From contig JADKJH010000004.1 in assembly GCA_016722505.1 (NCBI GenBank), forward strand, positions 186,001 through 250,000: a DNA stretch of 64,000 nucleotides, in the 5' to 3' direction. This DNA is from Holophagaceae bacterium. Its GTDB lineage: Bacteria > Acidobacteriota > Holophagae > Holophagales > Holophagaceae. The notes beneath the pieces were generated by a model. The model was not told the DNA's origin. It ran no database searches and saw only the letters and a list, made by a program, of their open reading frames with translations. Of the stretch, positions 40,901 through 48,636 are shown one piece after another (position 1 is the first letter of the stretch; each line of letters starts with the position of its first letter). A program made the position numbers and the translations under genes.

Positions 40901-41073
40901 GTGCGGCTGAAGCCGGTGGCAGCACTGCGCAACACGAGCCCAGCGTTGGCGACGACGCCACCCTTCTTGGCTTTCACTTGGCCGCGTACGGCGCCAGACG
41001 TCTGCTGGGCCGCCAAGGGCGCCGCGATGAGCACGGCGATGAGTCCGGAAATGCGGATGTGCCTGGATGTCAT
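37966..41073 (-). CDS. TonB-dependent receptor 1, carboxypeptidase-regulatory-like N-domain (Oar-like)
   Basis: 1035 residues. Signal peptide ends near PLAAQQ; residues about 28-105 form a carboxypeptidase-D regulatory/CNA-B-like domain, then the plug (VESIPLNGRDFTNLVNLTPGTAFD) and a long outer-membrane beta-barrel ending NTREVQFGVRAKF, with the terminal Phe used for barrel assembly. This Oar-like group is widespread in acidobacteria and imports large or unknown nutrients. It is preceded by GGAGG and shares its leader and signal peptide with the receptor at 41482. A -10-like TATAAT is at 41099-41104. Confidence 0.92.
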   Translation of the reverse strand: MTSRHIRISGLIAVLIAAPLAAQQTSGAVRGQVKAKKGGVVANAGLVLRSAATGFSRTLTADAQGNYQFNLMPVGVYELSITAPGMRTLRNSSVQVSLGQTTTLNFTMDSAEASTTVEVVAVSANLDTQQVSTNSSIDEKLVESIPLNGRDFTNLVNLTPGTAFDPDNNRVSVEGARGIQNNLTIDGASYNSNFFGEQRGSTRIPFAFGADTIKELQIITNAFDAQYGNAAGAIINAISKTGTNDFSGTALFQIRPKSLVAKIRPVPYDPRGTTNTDQARTKNFSQTQFNMNVGGALIKDKLFYFIGVETYKYKEDFTPNFAISSSGGNSLANFTPFLATFGNLVMGNDGRTLTQEAGRNYTNDRTNTVYFGRLDWSINENHRASLRVNAQDWKSENGTTAFSSSFAPSTGQTSQGLEKNSGLSWVLELNSILGSNLINEARVQRAIERRPRFANSTAAPEFQVNSGFNAGQNNFLPNGLDEYSWQIIDNLTWTKDDWSVKGGVDIQLFDFKNTFFRYQNGSFQFGNYQIANKWAAGTVFASSSSSDNLTYAGAYSDFGGAIAYQSKLFAGYVQGQYQGFMNRRLLLSLGVRVTREAQPDNPRPNPLFNGLDQANSTTSTDPRFGFTFDLNGRGKTLIRGGYGLFSSPNPSLTVSNTMNSNGNTTSTYFINNSPSTNAFFNTGALSFAQRVSGNRISSLNPSLLAGLGSASKTGQVWDPTNKMTLAKRTALGLDHSYDNGLTLGVQGVYAKFENLQYFMNINLNQVGAPAGSFYNDGYAVPGLNKFSTSGRPNKAVVRGHLLDFTGFGNIFLSQNGGEGTYKALILTASMRNDKGWGFNTNVTFSKAEDNNSNERTTASSTADSNVNDPSNPLATIARSSNDRPFRFVFAGYFPVFFGIKGAVNFSYNSGAPYSSINTSRSITVGGVTTTYSGDLNGDGGSNDYSPDTVRNGFRQPHVKQLDLRLTRNFEITKKYQVETFIDVFNVLNWANQRTTRTTGTQGNFTSGFVPQSDFGFIDLPDRNTREVQFGVRAKF

Positions 41074-41430
41074 ATGAAGTTCCTCCGAGTAAAAAAAGAT
41101 TATAGGGGATTAAAGCAGGGCGATTGTGAATAGTCGGGAACATTTATCTGAGGCATCGTTGTATTAGTGGTGTAGCCGAGCGACAAGGAAAATAAAGGCA
41201 TGGATGCAACAAAAAACAGTCGGTAAATTTTTTTACTGGTATCGATTTCCCTCGGGCAAGGGGTCATCACGTTTGACCATGCAGCCGAAGCAGCAGGGCA
41301 AGATTTCAGGTCATGGCACTCCAGGTAACTCTCGGGTATTTATGCCCAACTTGATCGAATCGTGCTCCCGAATTTGAATTCTGGACTGTCGCTTCCCATC
41401 GTTCCGACGTCGAGAGCGGGACTCCCAATT
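41074..41430. other. gene-free spacer between the two receptor genes
   Basis: No coding frame with good codon use. The part near 41090-41240 is AT-rich and contains the leader of receptor 1, with TATAAT on the minus strand at 41099-41104 followed by GGAGG. No repeat or RNA gene was recognised in the rest. Confidence 0.4.
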
Positions 41431-41461
41431 AAATAAAAAACGGGCGGCCTAGGCCGCCCGT
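41431..41461 (-). terminator. Rho-independent terminator of receptor 2
   Basis: ACGGGCGGCC and GGCCGCCCGT pair perfectly; on the minus strand a run of six T follows. It lies 20 bp past the stop of the receptor gene at 41482. Confidence 0.92.
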
Positions 41462-41481
41462 TCCATTGGAAGAAAAAATTG

Positions 41482-44400
41482 TCAGAAGGCGAAACGAACG
41501 CCCAACTGGACCTGTCGGGCGGTGCTCACCTTTGCATTGCGTTCAAGAATGATCGGAGCGGCGTCTGAACTGGCAGATGAGACGTATTGCTGTCTGTAGG
41601 TGTCCGCTCGATTCAGGAGATTGAACACATCGGCGCTCAAGGTCAACTTCATTGCCTTTGTGAAGTTGAAATCCTTGCGCAGGCCAAGGTCCAAAGTCAT
41701 GTTGGAGGCTGAACGTTGCGTGTTGCGCCCGGTATCTACGCCGTTTAGGAACAGGCGGTCGTTACTTCTATTGGTATCTCGATTCACGTCGCTTCCATAG
41801 TTGAGCGTGTATGGGAAACCTGAGAGGTAACGGAGGGAAAGAGAGGCGAGGATCCCGGACCAGCGGGCTTCCTTGTAGCTCAGATATCCGGTCACGACAT
41901 GCCGGCGATCCGTGTCGGCGTAGGACCATTCGTTGCCGAGAAGCGATCCATCCTGGGCACCTACGCCCGAGTAGTTACGCTCGTTGGAATCGGAATCCTT
42001 ATTGATGGAGTAGGTGTAGAAAAGCTGCGCGTCGAGATTACTACCATCTTTATGGTATTTCGCACTGAAGGTGTAGGCGTGGTAGATGCTGGTGGCGTCG
42101 GATTTGTATTGGACGATACGCAGGTAGCCTGTGTTCGGGCGTGTGGCAGGATAGATCAGACGACCGAATGCATTTAGGGTGGGTGTGCCCAGATTGAAAT
42201 CCTGAGTCCGTTCCAACTGGTTCGCCTTGGCGTAAGTGCCGGAAACGCCCAACAACAGATCATCAAAAGCGCGCTCGACCGCGAGGTTGGCCCGATCTGT
42301 ATAAGGATTCTTGAAATTTGGATCGAAGGAGAAGATGTCCACGGTCGCTTTGGTGGCGCCGGTGGGGTACGAAGGGATCCAATAAGGGGTTACTGGATTG
42401 AAAGGACCACCGCCGGTATTGGTGGCGGTGCTTCCACGAGGAATTCCGAAGGTTGCTGAATCGGTGGACCGGAAATCCTTCGAACCTGTCCGGATGCTAT
42501 TGGCAGCAAACACCTGGTAGAGGAAAACCGAAGGTGTGACGCTCACGTAACGACCCAGGTTCCCACGGACGACAGTTTTGCCATGGTCAGCTTCGGGTGT
42601 CCAGGTTAGCGAGAAACGTGGTGAGATCTGGCTATCATTAGGAATCCTTGAGGTAAGGGGCATGGGATTCGCAAGGGTGTTGCTCATATCGAGGATCGGG
42701 TAGTCAGGGTTGGTTTGACGATCCCATCGCAGGCCAAGTCCAAGTTTGAGAGACTCTAATACCCGCCAATCGGATTGGACATAGAGGGCTACCTGCTTGG
42801 TATTGGCCGAAAACTTTCCTGCTTCTGTAACCGGTGAGCTAAGGCCAAAATTCTGTCGGTAGGTGGACCAGTTTCCGGCTCGGAAATCGGTGATGCTGTT
42901 GAAGAAATAAATGCCCCGCCAACTACCGGCGAAGAATTCGGAGACATCGATAGTGTTGTAGTCGATGCCTGCTCGAAGCTGAAGCACGGGCGTCACATAG
43001 GTGATGTTGTCCTGGAACTGGACGCGCTTAGTGTTGTAAGTCCTATCGAAGGGATAGGCCCCATAGAACCCGACATTAGTGATGCTGACTTCAGGAACGG
43101 TTGAATTGGGCACCCTGGGCATGTCGTCCTTGGTGTAGTTCACACGGACTTCATTAAGCCAGTTCGCGCTTAGGACCCAGTTCCACTGCAGAACATAGGA
43201 ATCCGTGGTGATGATGTCGGAAGCTAGGTTCTCTTTGGCGGCTGTGAGGCCGGCGCCGACATCACCATTGAACTTGGAGTGGTTGATGCGGAACTGGAGC
43301 GAGTGGTCAGTGTTGATGTTCCAATCGAAACGGGCAAAGATCGCATCCGAGTCTTTTTGGCTGTTGTAAGATCCGGCCTTGGAGATGAGGACTGCATCAG
43401 CGGCGTTGGTAGGATCCAATGCGACCGGGCTGTTCCCTCCCCAAATCATATTAATGGGAGAAGTCTCACGCTGGCCGTCGTAAGCGATGAAATAGAACAA
43501 CTTGTCTTTGATGATGGGGCCACCGAGGGAGAAACCCATCTGCTGCTGCTTGAAATCCCCCACCTTGTTGCTGTCTGGAACGCCACTCAAGTTTGGCTCA
43601 CGAGCCACCATGCTTTGGGGGCGCTTGTAGAAGAAGAGGCTGCCCCCTAGATCGTTCGAGCCGTTCTTGGTGATGGCATTCACGTAGCCGCCACCCATGC
43701 GCCCGAATTCTGCGCTGGCGCCATCCGTGACCACCTGATATTCGCGGATAGCTTCAATGGAGATGGTGAATGGAGTCTTGCCTTCACCAGCGCCGATGGC
43801 GCCGCCGAAAAAGGGTTCATTGTTGTCGCCACCATCAATATTGATGGAGGTGTTGACGCCCCGCTGGCCAGCAATGGCTAAGTTACCTCGCTGATTATCA
43901 ACAACCACCTGGGGTGTCGAGGTCGCTAATGATGTAAAGCTCCTATTGAAGACTGGCAGGTTGGCCAGAGCGTCCGGCGAGATATAGGTCGCCGCGCTGG
44001 ATCGATCCGCGTCCACCTTGGATACAGATGCCACGACTTCCACGGTGGTGGTGCTCTCCGGCGCTAGTTTGACGTTCAAGGGGGCTGCATCGCCGAGGTT
44101 CAAGGCCACCCTGATATTGGAGGCTGTTTGAAATCCAGCTTTGGTGATGCTCACCGTGTATGGCCCCACGGGCAGGGCCGTGGCCACATAACGACCGGTG
44201 GCATCGGTCTGGACCGTGCGCACAAAGCTGGTTTCGCTGTTTCGGATCACCACCGTGGCGCCGGCGACGGCTGCGCCGGAGGAAGCCTTCACAGTGCCCG
44301 AAAGCTGGGCTGAAACACCCTGTGCCACCATGGGGGTTGCCAAGGGCGCCGCTATGAGCACGGCGATAAGTCCGGAAATGCGGGTATGCCTGGATGTCAT
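41482..44400 (-). CDS. TonB-dependent receptor 2, carboxypeptidase-regulatory-like N-domain
   Basis: 972 residues. The signal peptide is almost identical to receptor 1 (MTSRHTRISGLIAVLIAAPLA), then a regulatory-like domain (residues about 32-110), plug (LPVFNRSFTSLATSTPQVVV) and barrel ending STARQVQLGVRFAF. Outside the signal peptide the two receptors have diverged strongly, so they probably serve different substrates. It diverges from the S55 protease gene at 44527 across 126 bp and ends in a strong terminator. Confidence 0.92.
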   Translation of the reverse strand: MTSRHTRISGLIAVLIAAPLATPMVAQGVSAQLSGTVKASSGAAVAGATVVIRNSETSFVRTVQTDATGRYVATALPVGPYTVSITKAGFQTASNIRVALNLGDAAPLNVKLAPESTTTVEVVASVSKVDADRSSAATYISPDALANLPVFNRSFTSLATSTPQVVVDNQRGNLAIAGQRGVNTSINIDGGDNNEPFFGGAIGAGEGKTPFTISIEAIREYQVVTDGASAEFGRMGGGYVNAITKNGSNDLGGSLFFYKRPQSMVAREPNLSGVPDSNKVGDFKQQQMGFSLGGPIIKDKLFYFIAYDGQRETSPINMIWGGNSPVALDPTNAADAVLISKAGSYNSQKDSDAIFARFDWNINTDHSLQFRINHSKFNGDVGAGLTAAKENLASDIITTDSYVLQWNWVLSANWLNEVRVNYTKDDMPRVPNSTVPEVSITNVGFYGAYPFDRTYNTKRVQFQDNITYVTPVLQLRAGIDYNTIDVSEFFAGSWRGIYFFNSITDFRAGNWSTYRQNFGLSSPVTEAGKFSANTKQVALYVQSDWRVLESLKLGLGLRWDRQTNPDYPILDMSNTLANPMPLTSRIPNDSQISPRFSLTWTPEADHGKTVVRGNLGRYVSVTPSVFLYQVFAANSIRTGSKDFRSTDSATFGIPRGSTATNTGGGPFNPVTPYWIPSYPTGATKATVDIFSFDPNFKNPYTDRANLAVERAFDDLLLGVSGTYAKANQLERTQDFNLGTPTLNAFGRLIYPATRPNTGYLRIVQYKSDATSIYHAYTFSAKYHKDGSNLDAQLFYTYSINKDSDSNERNYSGVGAQDGSLLGNEWSYADTDRRHVVTGYLSYKEARWSGILASLSLRYLSGFPYTLNYGSDVNRDTNRSNDRLFLNGVDTGRNTQRSASNMTLDLGLRKDFNFTKAMKLTLSADVFNLLNRADTYRQQYVSSASSDAAPIILERNAKVSTARQVQLGVRFAF

Positions 44401-44426
44401 ATTAAGTTCCTCCGATGTTGTTGAAG

Positions 44427-44432
44427 ATTACA
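44427..44432 (-). promoter_or_regulatory. -10-like element of receptor 2
   Basis: TGTAAT on the minus strand sits in CCCCT-RTAATCTT, the same context as TATAAT before receptor 1 (41099-41104). GGAGG and the ATG follow at nearly the same distance. No matching -35 was found. Confidence 0.35.
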
Positions 44433-44526
44433 GGGGGTTCGGGCCAGATCAAAGTTAAGTCTCCGTGACATTCATCACAGGAACTAAAAGGCTGTTTCAA
44501 CACATACACACAAAGGCGGAGATTCC

Positions 44527-46401
44527 ATGAATCCATTGGGGATCCGCATCCCTGTTAGGATCTTGCTTCTACGGTTCCGGCCGTTTCGTTGGGAAAACTC
44601 CATGCCTTCTTCGCTTCAGATATCCAAGGTTGTGCGTCTTTTATTCGTTTTTGCTTTTTTGGCATTAATCCCTTCCGCCACTTTTCTTTGCGCCCAGATC
44701 ACCATGCCCTTGGCTGATATCCATGCAGGCATGAAGGGAACTGGACGCACGGTCTTCAAAGGCGATCGCATCGAGACTTTTGAATTCGAGGTGCTGGGGA
44801 TCCAGCGCAATATCTCGCCGGGGCACAGTCTGATCCTCGTGAAGGCCAGCGGAGGGCCCTTGGCCGAAACGGGGATTCTCGCAGGCATGAGCGGATCGCC
44901 CTGCTATGTGGACGGCAAACTCATCGGCGCCCTGAGCATCGGGTTCGCGTTTGAGAAAGAGCCGATGGGTGGCATCACGCCCATTGGCGAAATGCTGGAT
45001 CAACTCAGGGACCTGCCAGAAACATCACCGGTGCGGACGCCCCTGATCCTTCCCAAGCTGGAACCCCCCAAGGTGTTGAAGGCCGCCCTCAGGGGCGAAA
45101 TGCTATCCCTTGCTGATCTCTTGGGTGACCGGGGCCAAGTTGCTGAAGGCGCCTCAGAATTGCCTTTGGTGATTTCTGGGACGCCGCTGCTGCCAGAAAC
45201 CCAGGCGCTCTTTAGTGGATTGCCGCTGCGATTCTCGAATGCTGGAACCGGCGCGATGGTCTCACCTGCGCCCAATGCCAAAGCCAGCCCCATCGAACCC
45301 GGCGGAATGGCATCCATCGCGTTGGTGCAGGGCGATATGGACATGGCGGCCTCGGGGACCATCACCTGGGTCAGTGGGAAGAAGGTGCTGCTTTTTGGCC
45401 ATCAGCTTTTCAATCTGGGCGGAGTGGATCTGCCGCTCTGGTCAGCTTCGGTTGCGGGAAACGTGGCCAGCTACCAGTCCAGTTTCAAGCTCGCCCAACC
45501 CGTGGCGCCCATCGGCGCCCTGCGGTTGGACCGCTCGGTGGGCGTGGGTGGTGTGCTGGGCGCCGAGCCGCGCATGGTGCCCCTGCGCATCGGATTGAAT
45601 CTGGCCGGCCGGAAAACTTTGAATTTCCGATTCGAGATCATGGATCACCCTTTCATCACACCGATCCTGGTATCCGCCGCCGTGAGCCAGACCTTGAATG
45701 GATACGTGCGGGGCCTTGGCCTGCAAAGCCTCTCCCTGCAGGGGAACCTCAAAATCGTTGGGCATCCGGCCATTGAAATCGAGAATGTCATCGCGGATTT
45801 GAACCCAAACCGGCTCGCTCTCTTTGTGGGGGCCATGGTGCAGTCCCTGGCGATGAATCCCTTCGAGCGGCCCGTATTCGAAGGGATTTCACTGACCATC
45901 AAGGCCGAGGAACGCCTGGACCTCACGGCAATTTCTGCGGTGCGGCTGCTCAAGGCCCACGTGAAGCGGGGGGACTCCTTGCCAGTTCTGGTGACGCTCC
46001 AGAACATCCAGGGCGTGCGGGAGAATGCGACCCTGAACATTCCCGTGCCGCACAACGCTCAAATCGGGAAGGCCACCCTGCTGGTGGGGGACGGTCTGAG
46101 CCTTTCGGCCGCGGATCCCGATGAGCGCGTCATTGACGTGAGTGGACTCAACGACATTGTGCGCCTTTTGAACGGCGCTTTGCGCAACAACCACGCCTAT
46201 GCGCTGCTGGTGCAAAGCCAACCTGGCGCGGGTTTGCGGGGCAGCCGCATCGAAGGCATCCCACCCTCTGTCGCGAGCCTGATCGCCAGCGATGGCGGCA
46301 GCTCTGACAATAAGCTTCAGCGGCATATCATCGGCCGCGCATTGCTGCCTCTGGAACGGGAAGTGAAAGGCCTCATTACCCTTGAAGTGGAAATTGACTG
46401 A
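44527..46401 (+). CDS. SpoIVB-type (S55) serine peptidase-domain protein
   Basis: 624 residues. After a signal peptide (hydrophobic core about residues 36-55) the S55 domain is seen in MPLADIHAGMKGTGRTVFKGD and the nucleophile region ILAGMSGSPCYVDGKLIGALSIG. In sporulating firmicutes SpoIVB cleaves regulators, but non-sporulating acidobacteria also have such proteins of unknown job. The C-terminal 350 residues lack an identified domain. GGCGGAG supports the ATG at 44527; another at 44602 would shorten the leader. A propeller gene follows after 33 bp. Confidence 0.8.
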   Translation: MNPLGIRIPVRILLLRFRPFRWENSMPSSLQISKVVRLLFVFAFLALIPSATFLCAQITMPLADIHAGMKGTGRTVFKGDRIETFEFEVLGIQRNISPGHSLILVKASGGPLAETGILAGMSGSPCYVDGKLIGALSIGFAFEKEPMGGITPIGEMLDQLRDLPETSPVRTPLILPKLEPPKVLKAALRGEMLSLADLLGDRGQVAEGASELPLVISGTPLLPETQALFSGLPLRFSNAGTGAMVSPAPNAKASPIEPGGMASIALVQGDMDMAASGTITWVSGKKVLLFGHQLFNLGGVDLPLWSASVAGNVASYQSSFKLAQPVAPIGALRLDRSVGVGGVLGAEPRMVPLRIGLNLAGRKTLNFRFEIMDHPFITPILVSAAVSQTLNGYVRGLGLQSLSLQGNLKIVGHPAIEIENVIADLNPNRLALFVGAMVQSLAMNPFERPVFEGISLTIKAEERLDLTAISAVRLLKAHVKRGDSLPVLVTLQNIQGVRENATLNIPVPHNAQIGKATLLVGDGLSLSAADPDERVIDVSGLNDIVRLLNGALRNNHAYALLVQSQPGAGLRGSRIEGIPPSVASLIASDGGSSDNKLQRHIIGRALLPLEREVKGLITLEVEID

Positions 46402-46434
46402 TCCCTTTTGATTATTTTCGGCTGGAGAACCTTC

Positions 46435-48555
46435 ATGCGTTTATGTGCGCTTCCGATATTGATGGCTGTGGCTGGTGTGGCCCAGGCCCAGCAAGGCTTG
46501 ACCCCTTCATTGAACTCGCCTGCCGTCTTCGGCGGCTTTAATGACTGGCTCAATGCTGAGACCCGGGGTGTGCGCATTGGATCTGATGGGCAGCTCCGCT
46601 TGGCCCCCGGATTGCGCCGGGTGGGGCAGCTCCCCGAAGGCGTGGTCTGGGCCGCAGTGAGCGATGGGGCCGGTGGCGTTTATCTTTCCGCAGGCACCGA
46701 AGGCAAGCTCTTCCACTACACCGGTGGCAACATCAAGCCTTTAGCCCAAGTGAAGGGCGGCGTGATCTTCGCGATGGCGAAGCTCGGAAATGATTTGTTG
46801 GTGGCGCCAAGCGGCGAAGGAAAACTTTTTCGTGTGTCTCCAGCGGGTGACGTGAAGCCCTTTGCGGATATCGAAGCCAAGATGGTGTGGGGCATCTCCA
46901 CCCAAAGCGGCGATGTGGTGGTTGCGGGGAGTGGCGAAAAGGGCGCGGTGCTGCTGCTGGCCCGTGAAAACGGCGGACGCAGGATGGCGGAGCTGCCTGA
47001 AGAAACGGCATTCACTGCCATGACGCCCGACGGCGCGGGCGGCTTTTACTTGGGCACCCATGGCCGGGGACTGGTGCTCCACTATTCTGGGGACAGGTTG
47101 GAAACCCTGATGGCCACAGGTTTTGAAGAAGTCCGGGCCATCACGTTATCTGATGGCCAAGTCTTCATCGGCGCCAATAATGGATTGGCCAACCGCATGG
47201 CCAGCGGCAATCTGGAAAAGCGCGAGAGCTACCTTTCGGAAACAGGCACTGCCACCAAGTCGGCGGTCATCCGGATGGACAAATCCCGGGTGCCGGAAAC
47301 CCTCTGGCAGAGCAATCAGGGGCATATATTTTCCCTGGCCATCTGGCATGGCCAGTTGCTGGTGGGGACTGGCAACCGGGCCCGCATTTTCTCTATTCCT
47401 ATGAGCGACCGTGGCCGGGACCAGGAAGCCTTCGCTTCATTGCAGGATCTTGGAACGGCTCAGGCTACCGCCTTCGTGGCCAGCGGTGCGGACTTGCTGG
47501 CGGTGGGCTCCAACCCTGCCGAACTGCACCAGCTATCGGACAGCCAAGCCTCGGAGGGCACGCTGGAGAGCCGCGTTCTGAAAGGCAATCCCCTTGCGGA
47601 TTGGGGCCGGGCCTACGTAGATTCTGAGCAGCCTACGGGTACCGCAGTGGAACTTCAGGTGCGCACCGGGTCCACGGAAACCCCCGATAGCACCTGGTCC
47701 CCCTGGACGCCACCCCTCCGCAGCGGCGAACGTCCTGGGGTGCCGCCCGCGCGATTCGCGCAATTCCGACTCAAGCTCTCCAGCTCGCGTGGCGGAGTGA
47801 CACCCGCGGTGGATTCTGTGAAGGTTTTCTGGACCAACCGCAACCTGGCGCCCACGTGGGAAGGCATTGATGTCATGCCCACAGGCGTGGTCATCACACG
47901 CAGCGGCCCCCAGGATGACATCGGCATCGAACGGGTGCCGCTGGAAACCCAAAAACTCATCCCCGCCTTGCTTTACGCCGGATCTGAAAAACGCAGTTTC
48001 CGCCGCGCTTCTCAGGCCTTCATCTTCCGTGTGAACGACCCCAACAATGACACGCTGCAGTACCGCATCCGGGTGCTCCCGGACCGAGGCAACCCCATCG
48101 AATTGGAAAAGGCCTGGAAAGAAAAATTCTTCACCTTCGATACTCTGCCGCTTCCGGATGGTCGTTATCGCTTGGAAGTCGCTGCCAGCGATGCGCCCAC
48201 TCAACCCTTTAACGCCGTGCTGGCGAGCACGTTCCGCACCGCCACGTTCATGGTGGACCACACACCGCCGGCCATCTCCGACCTCACCGCGGCTATGGAA
48301 GGCGAGGGCGCCCGCGTTCGTTTCACTGCCCAGGACGCAACTTCGGTCATCAAGGAAGCGGCCCTTAGCGCCGATGGAGAGACTTGGCTGCAGATCCTCC
48401 CGGAGGACCGGATCTTTGATAGCCAAACTGAACGGTTTGATGTGTTGGTTCCCAAGAGCGCCGTTCGCGGAGATCGAGTGTTGGTGCGTGTCCTCGATGC
48501 CTACAACAATGAGCAGACCGCCTTCGCGTTCATCGGCGCCCCTGGGAAGAAATAA
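46435..48555 (+). CDS. secreted beta-propeller protein, unknown function
   Basis: 706 residues. Signal peptide MRLCALPILMAVAGVAQAQ; about seven blades follow between residues 45 and 345, each ending in a GxG-type strand (VYLSAGTEGKLFHY, LLVAPSGEGKLFRV, VVVAGSGEKGAV, FYLGTHGRGLVLHY). The second half has Ig/fibronectin-like sheets (ATFMVDHTPPAISDL). The ATG at 46435 has GGAG upstream; the TTG at 46408 has none. No catalytic residues are evident. Together with the S55 protein it may form an envelope complex or substrate pair. Function cannot be assigned. Confidence 0.75.
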   Translation: MRLCALPILMAVAGVAQAQQGLTPSLNSPAVFGGFNDWLNAETRGVRIGSDGQLRLAPGLRRVGQLPEGVVWAAVSDGAGGVYLSAGTEGKLFHYTGGNIKPLAQVKGGVIFAMAKLGNDLLVAPSGEGKLFRVSPAGDVKPFADIEAKMVWGISTQSGDVVVAGSGEKGAVLLLARENGGRRMAELPEETAFTAMTPDGAGGFYLGTHGRGLVLHYSGDRLETLMATGFEEVRAITLSDGQVFIGANNGLANRMASGNLEKRESYLSETGTATKSAVIRMDKSRVPETLWQSNQGHIFSLAIWHGQLLVGTGNRARIFSIPMSDRGRDQEAFASLQDLGTAQATAFVASGADLLAVGSNPAELHQLSDSQASEGTLESRVLKGNPLADWGRAYVDSEQPTGTAVELQVRTGSTETPDSTWSPWTPPLRSGERPGVPPARFAQFRLKLSSSRGGVTPAVDSVKVFWTNRNLAPTWEGIDVMPTGVVITRSGPQDDIGIERVPLETQKLIPALLYAGSEKRSFRRASQAFIFRVNDPNNDTLQYRIRVLPDRGNPIELEKAWKEKFFTFDTLPLPDGRYRLEVAASDAPTQPFNAVLASTFRTATFMVDHTPPAISDLTAAMEGEGARVRFTAQDATSVIKEAALSADGETWLQILPEDRIFDSQTERFDVLVPKSAVRGDRVLVRVLDAYNNEQTAFAFIGAPGKK

Positions 48556-48592
48556 CTCGGAAGGGCCTCTGTCTATTTTTCTTAAACGCAAA

Positions 48593-48618
48593 AAAGCGCC
48601 CCTCCTTCGGGGCGCTTT
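48593..48618. terminator. bidirectional terminator between propeller gene and receptor 3
   Basis: AAAGCGCCCC and GGGGCGCTTT form a 10-bp stem around TCCTTC. Six T follow on the minus strand and three on the plus strand. It serves two convergent genes. Confidence 0.85.
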
Positions 48619-48636
48619 CCACTTGGACGGCATCGG

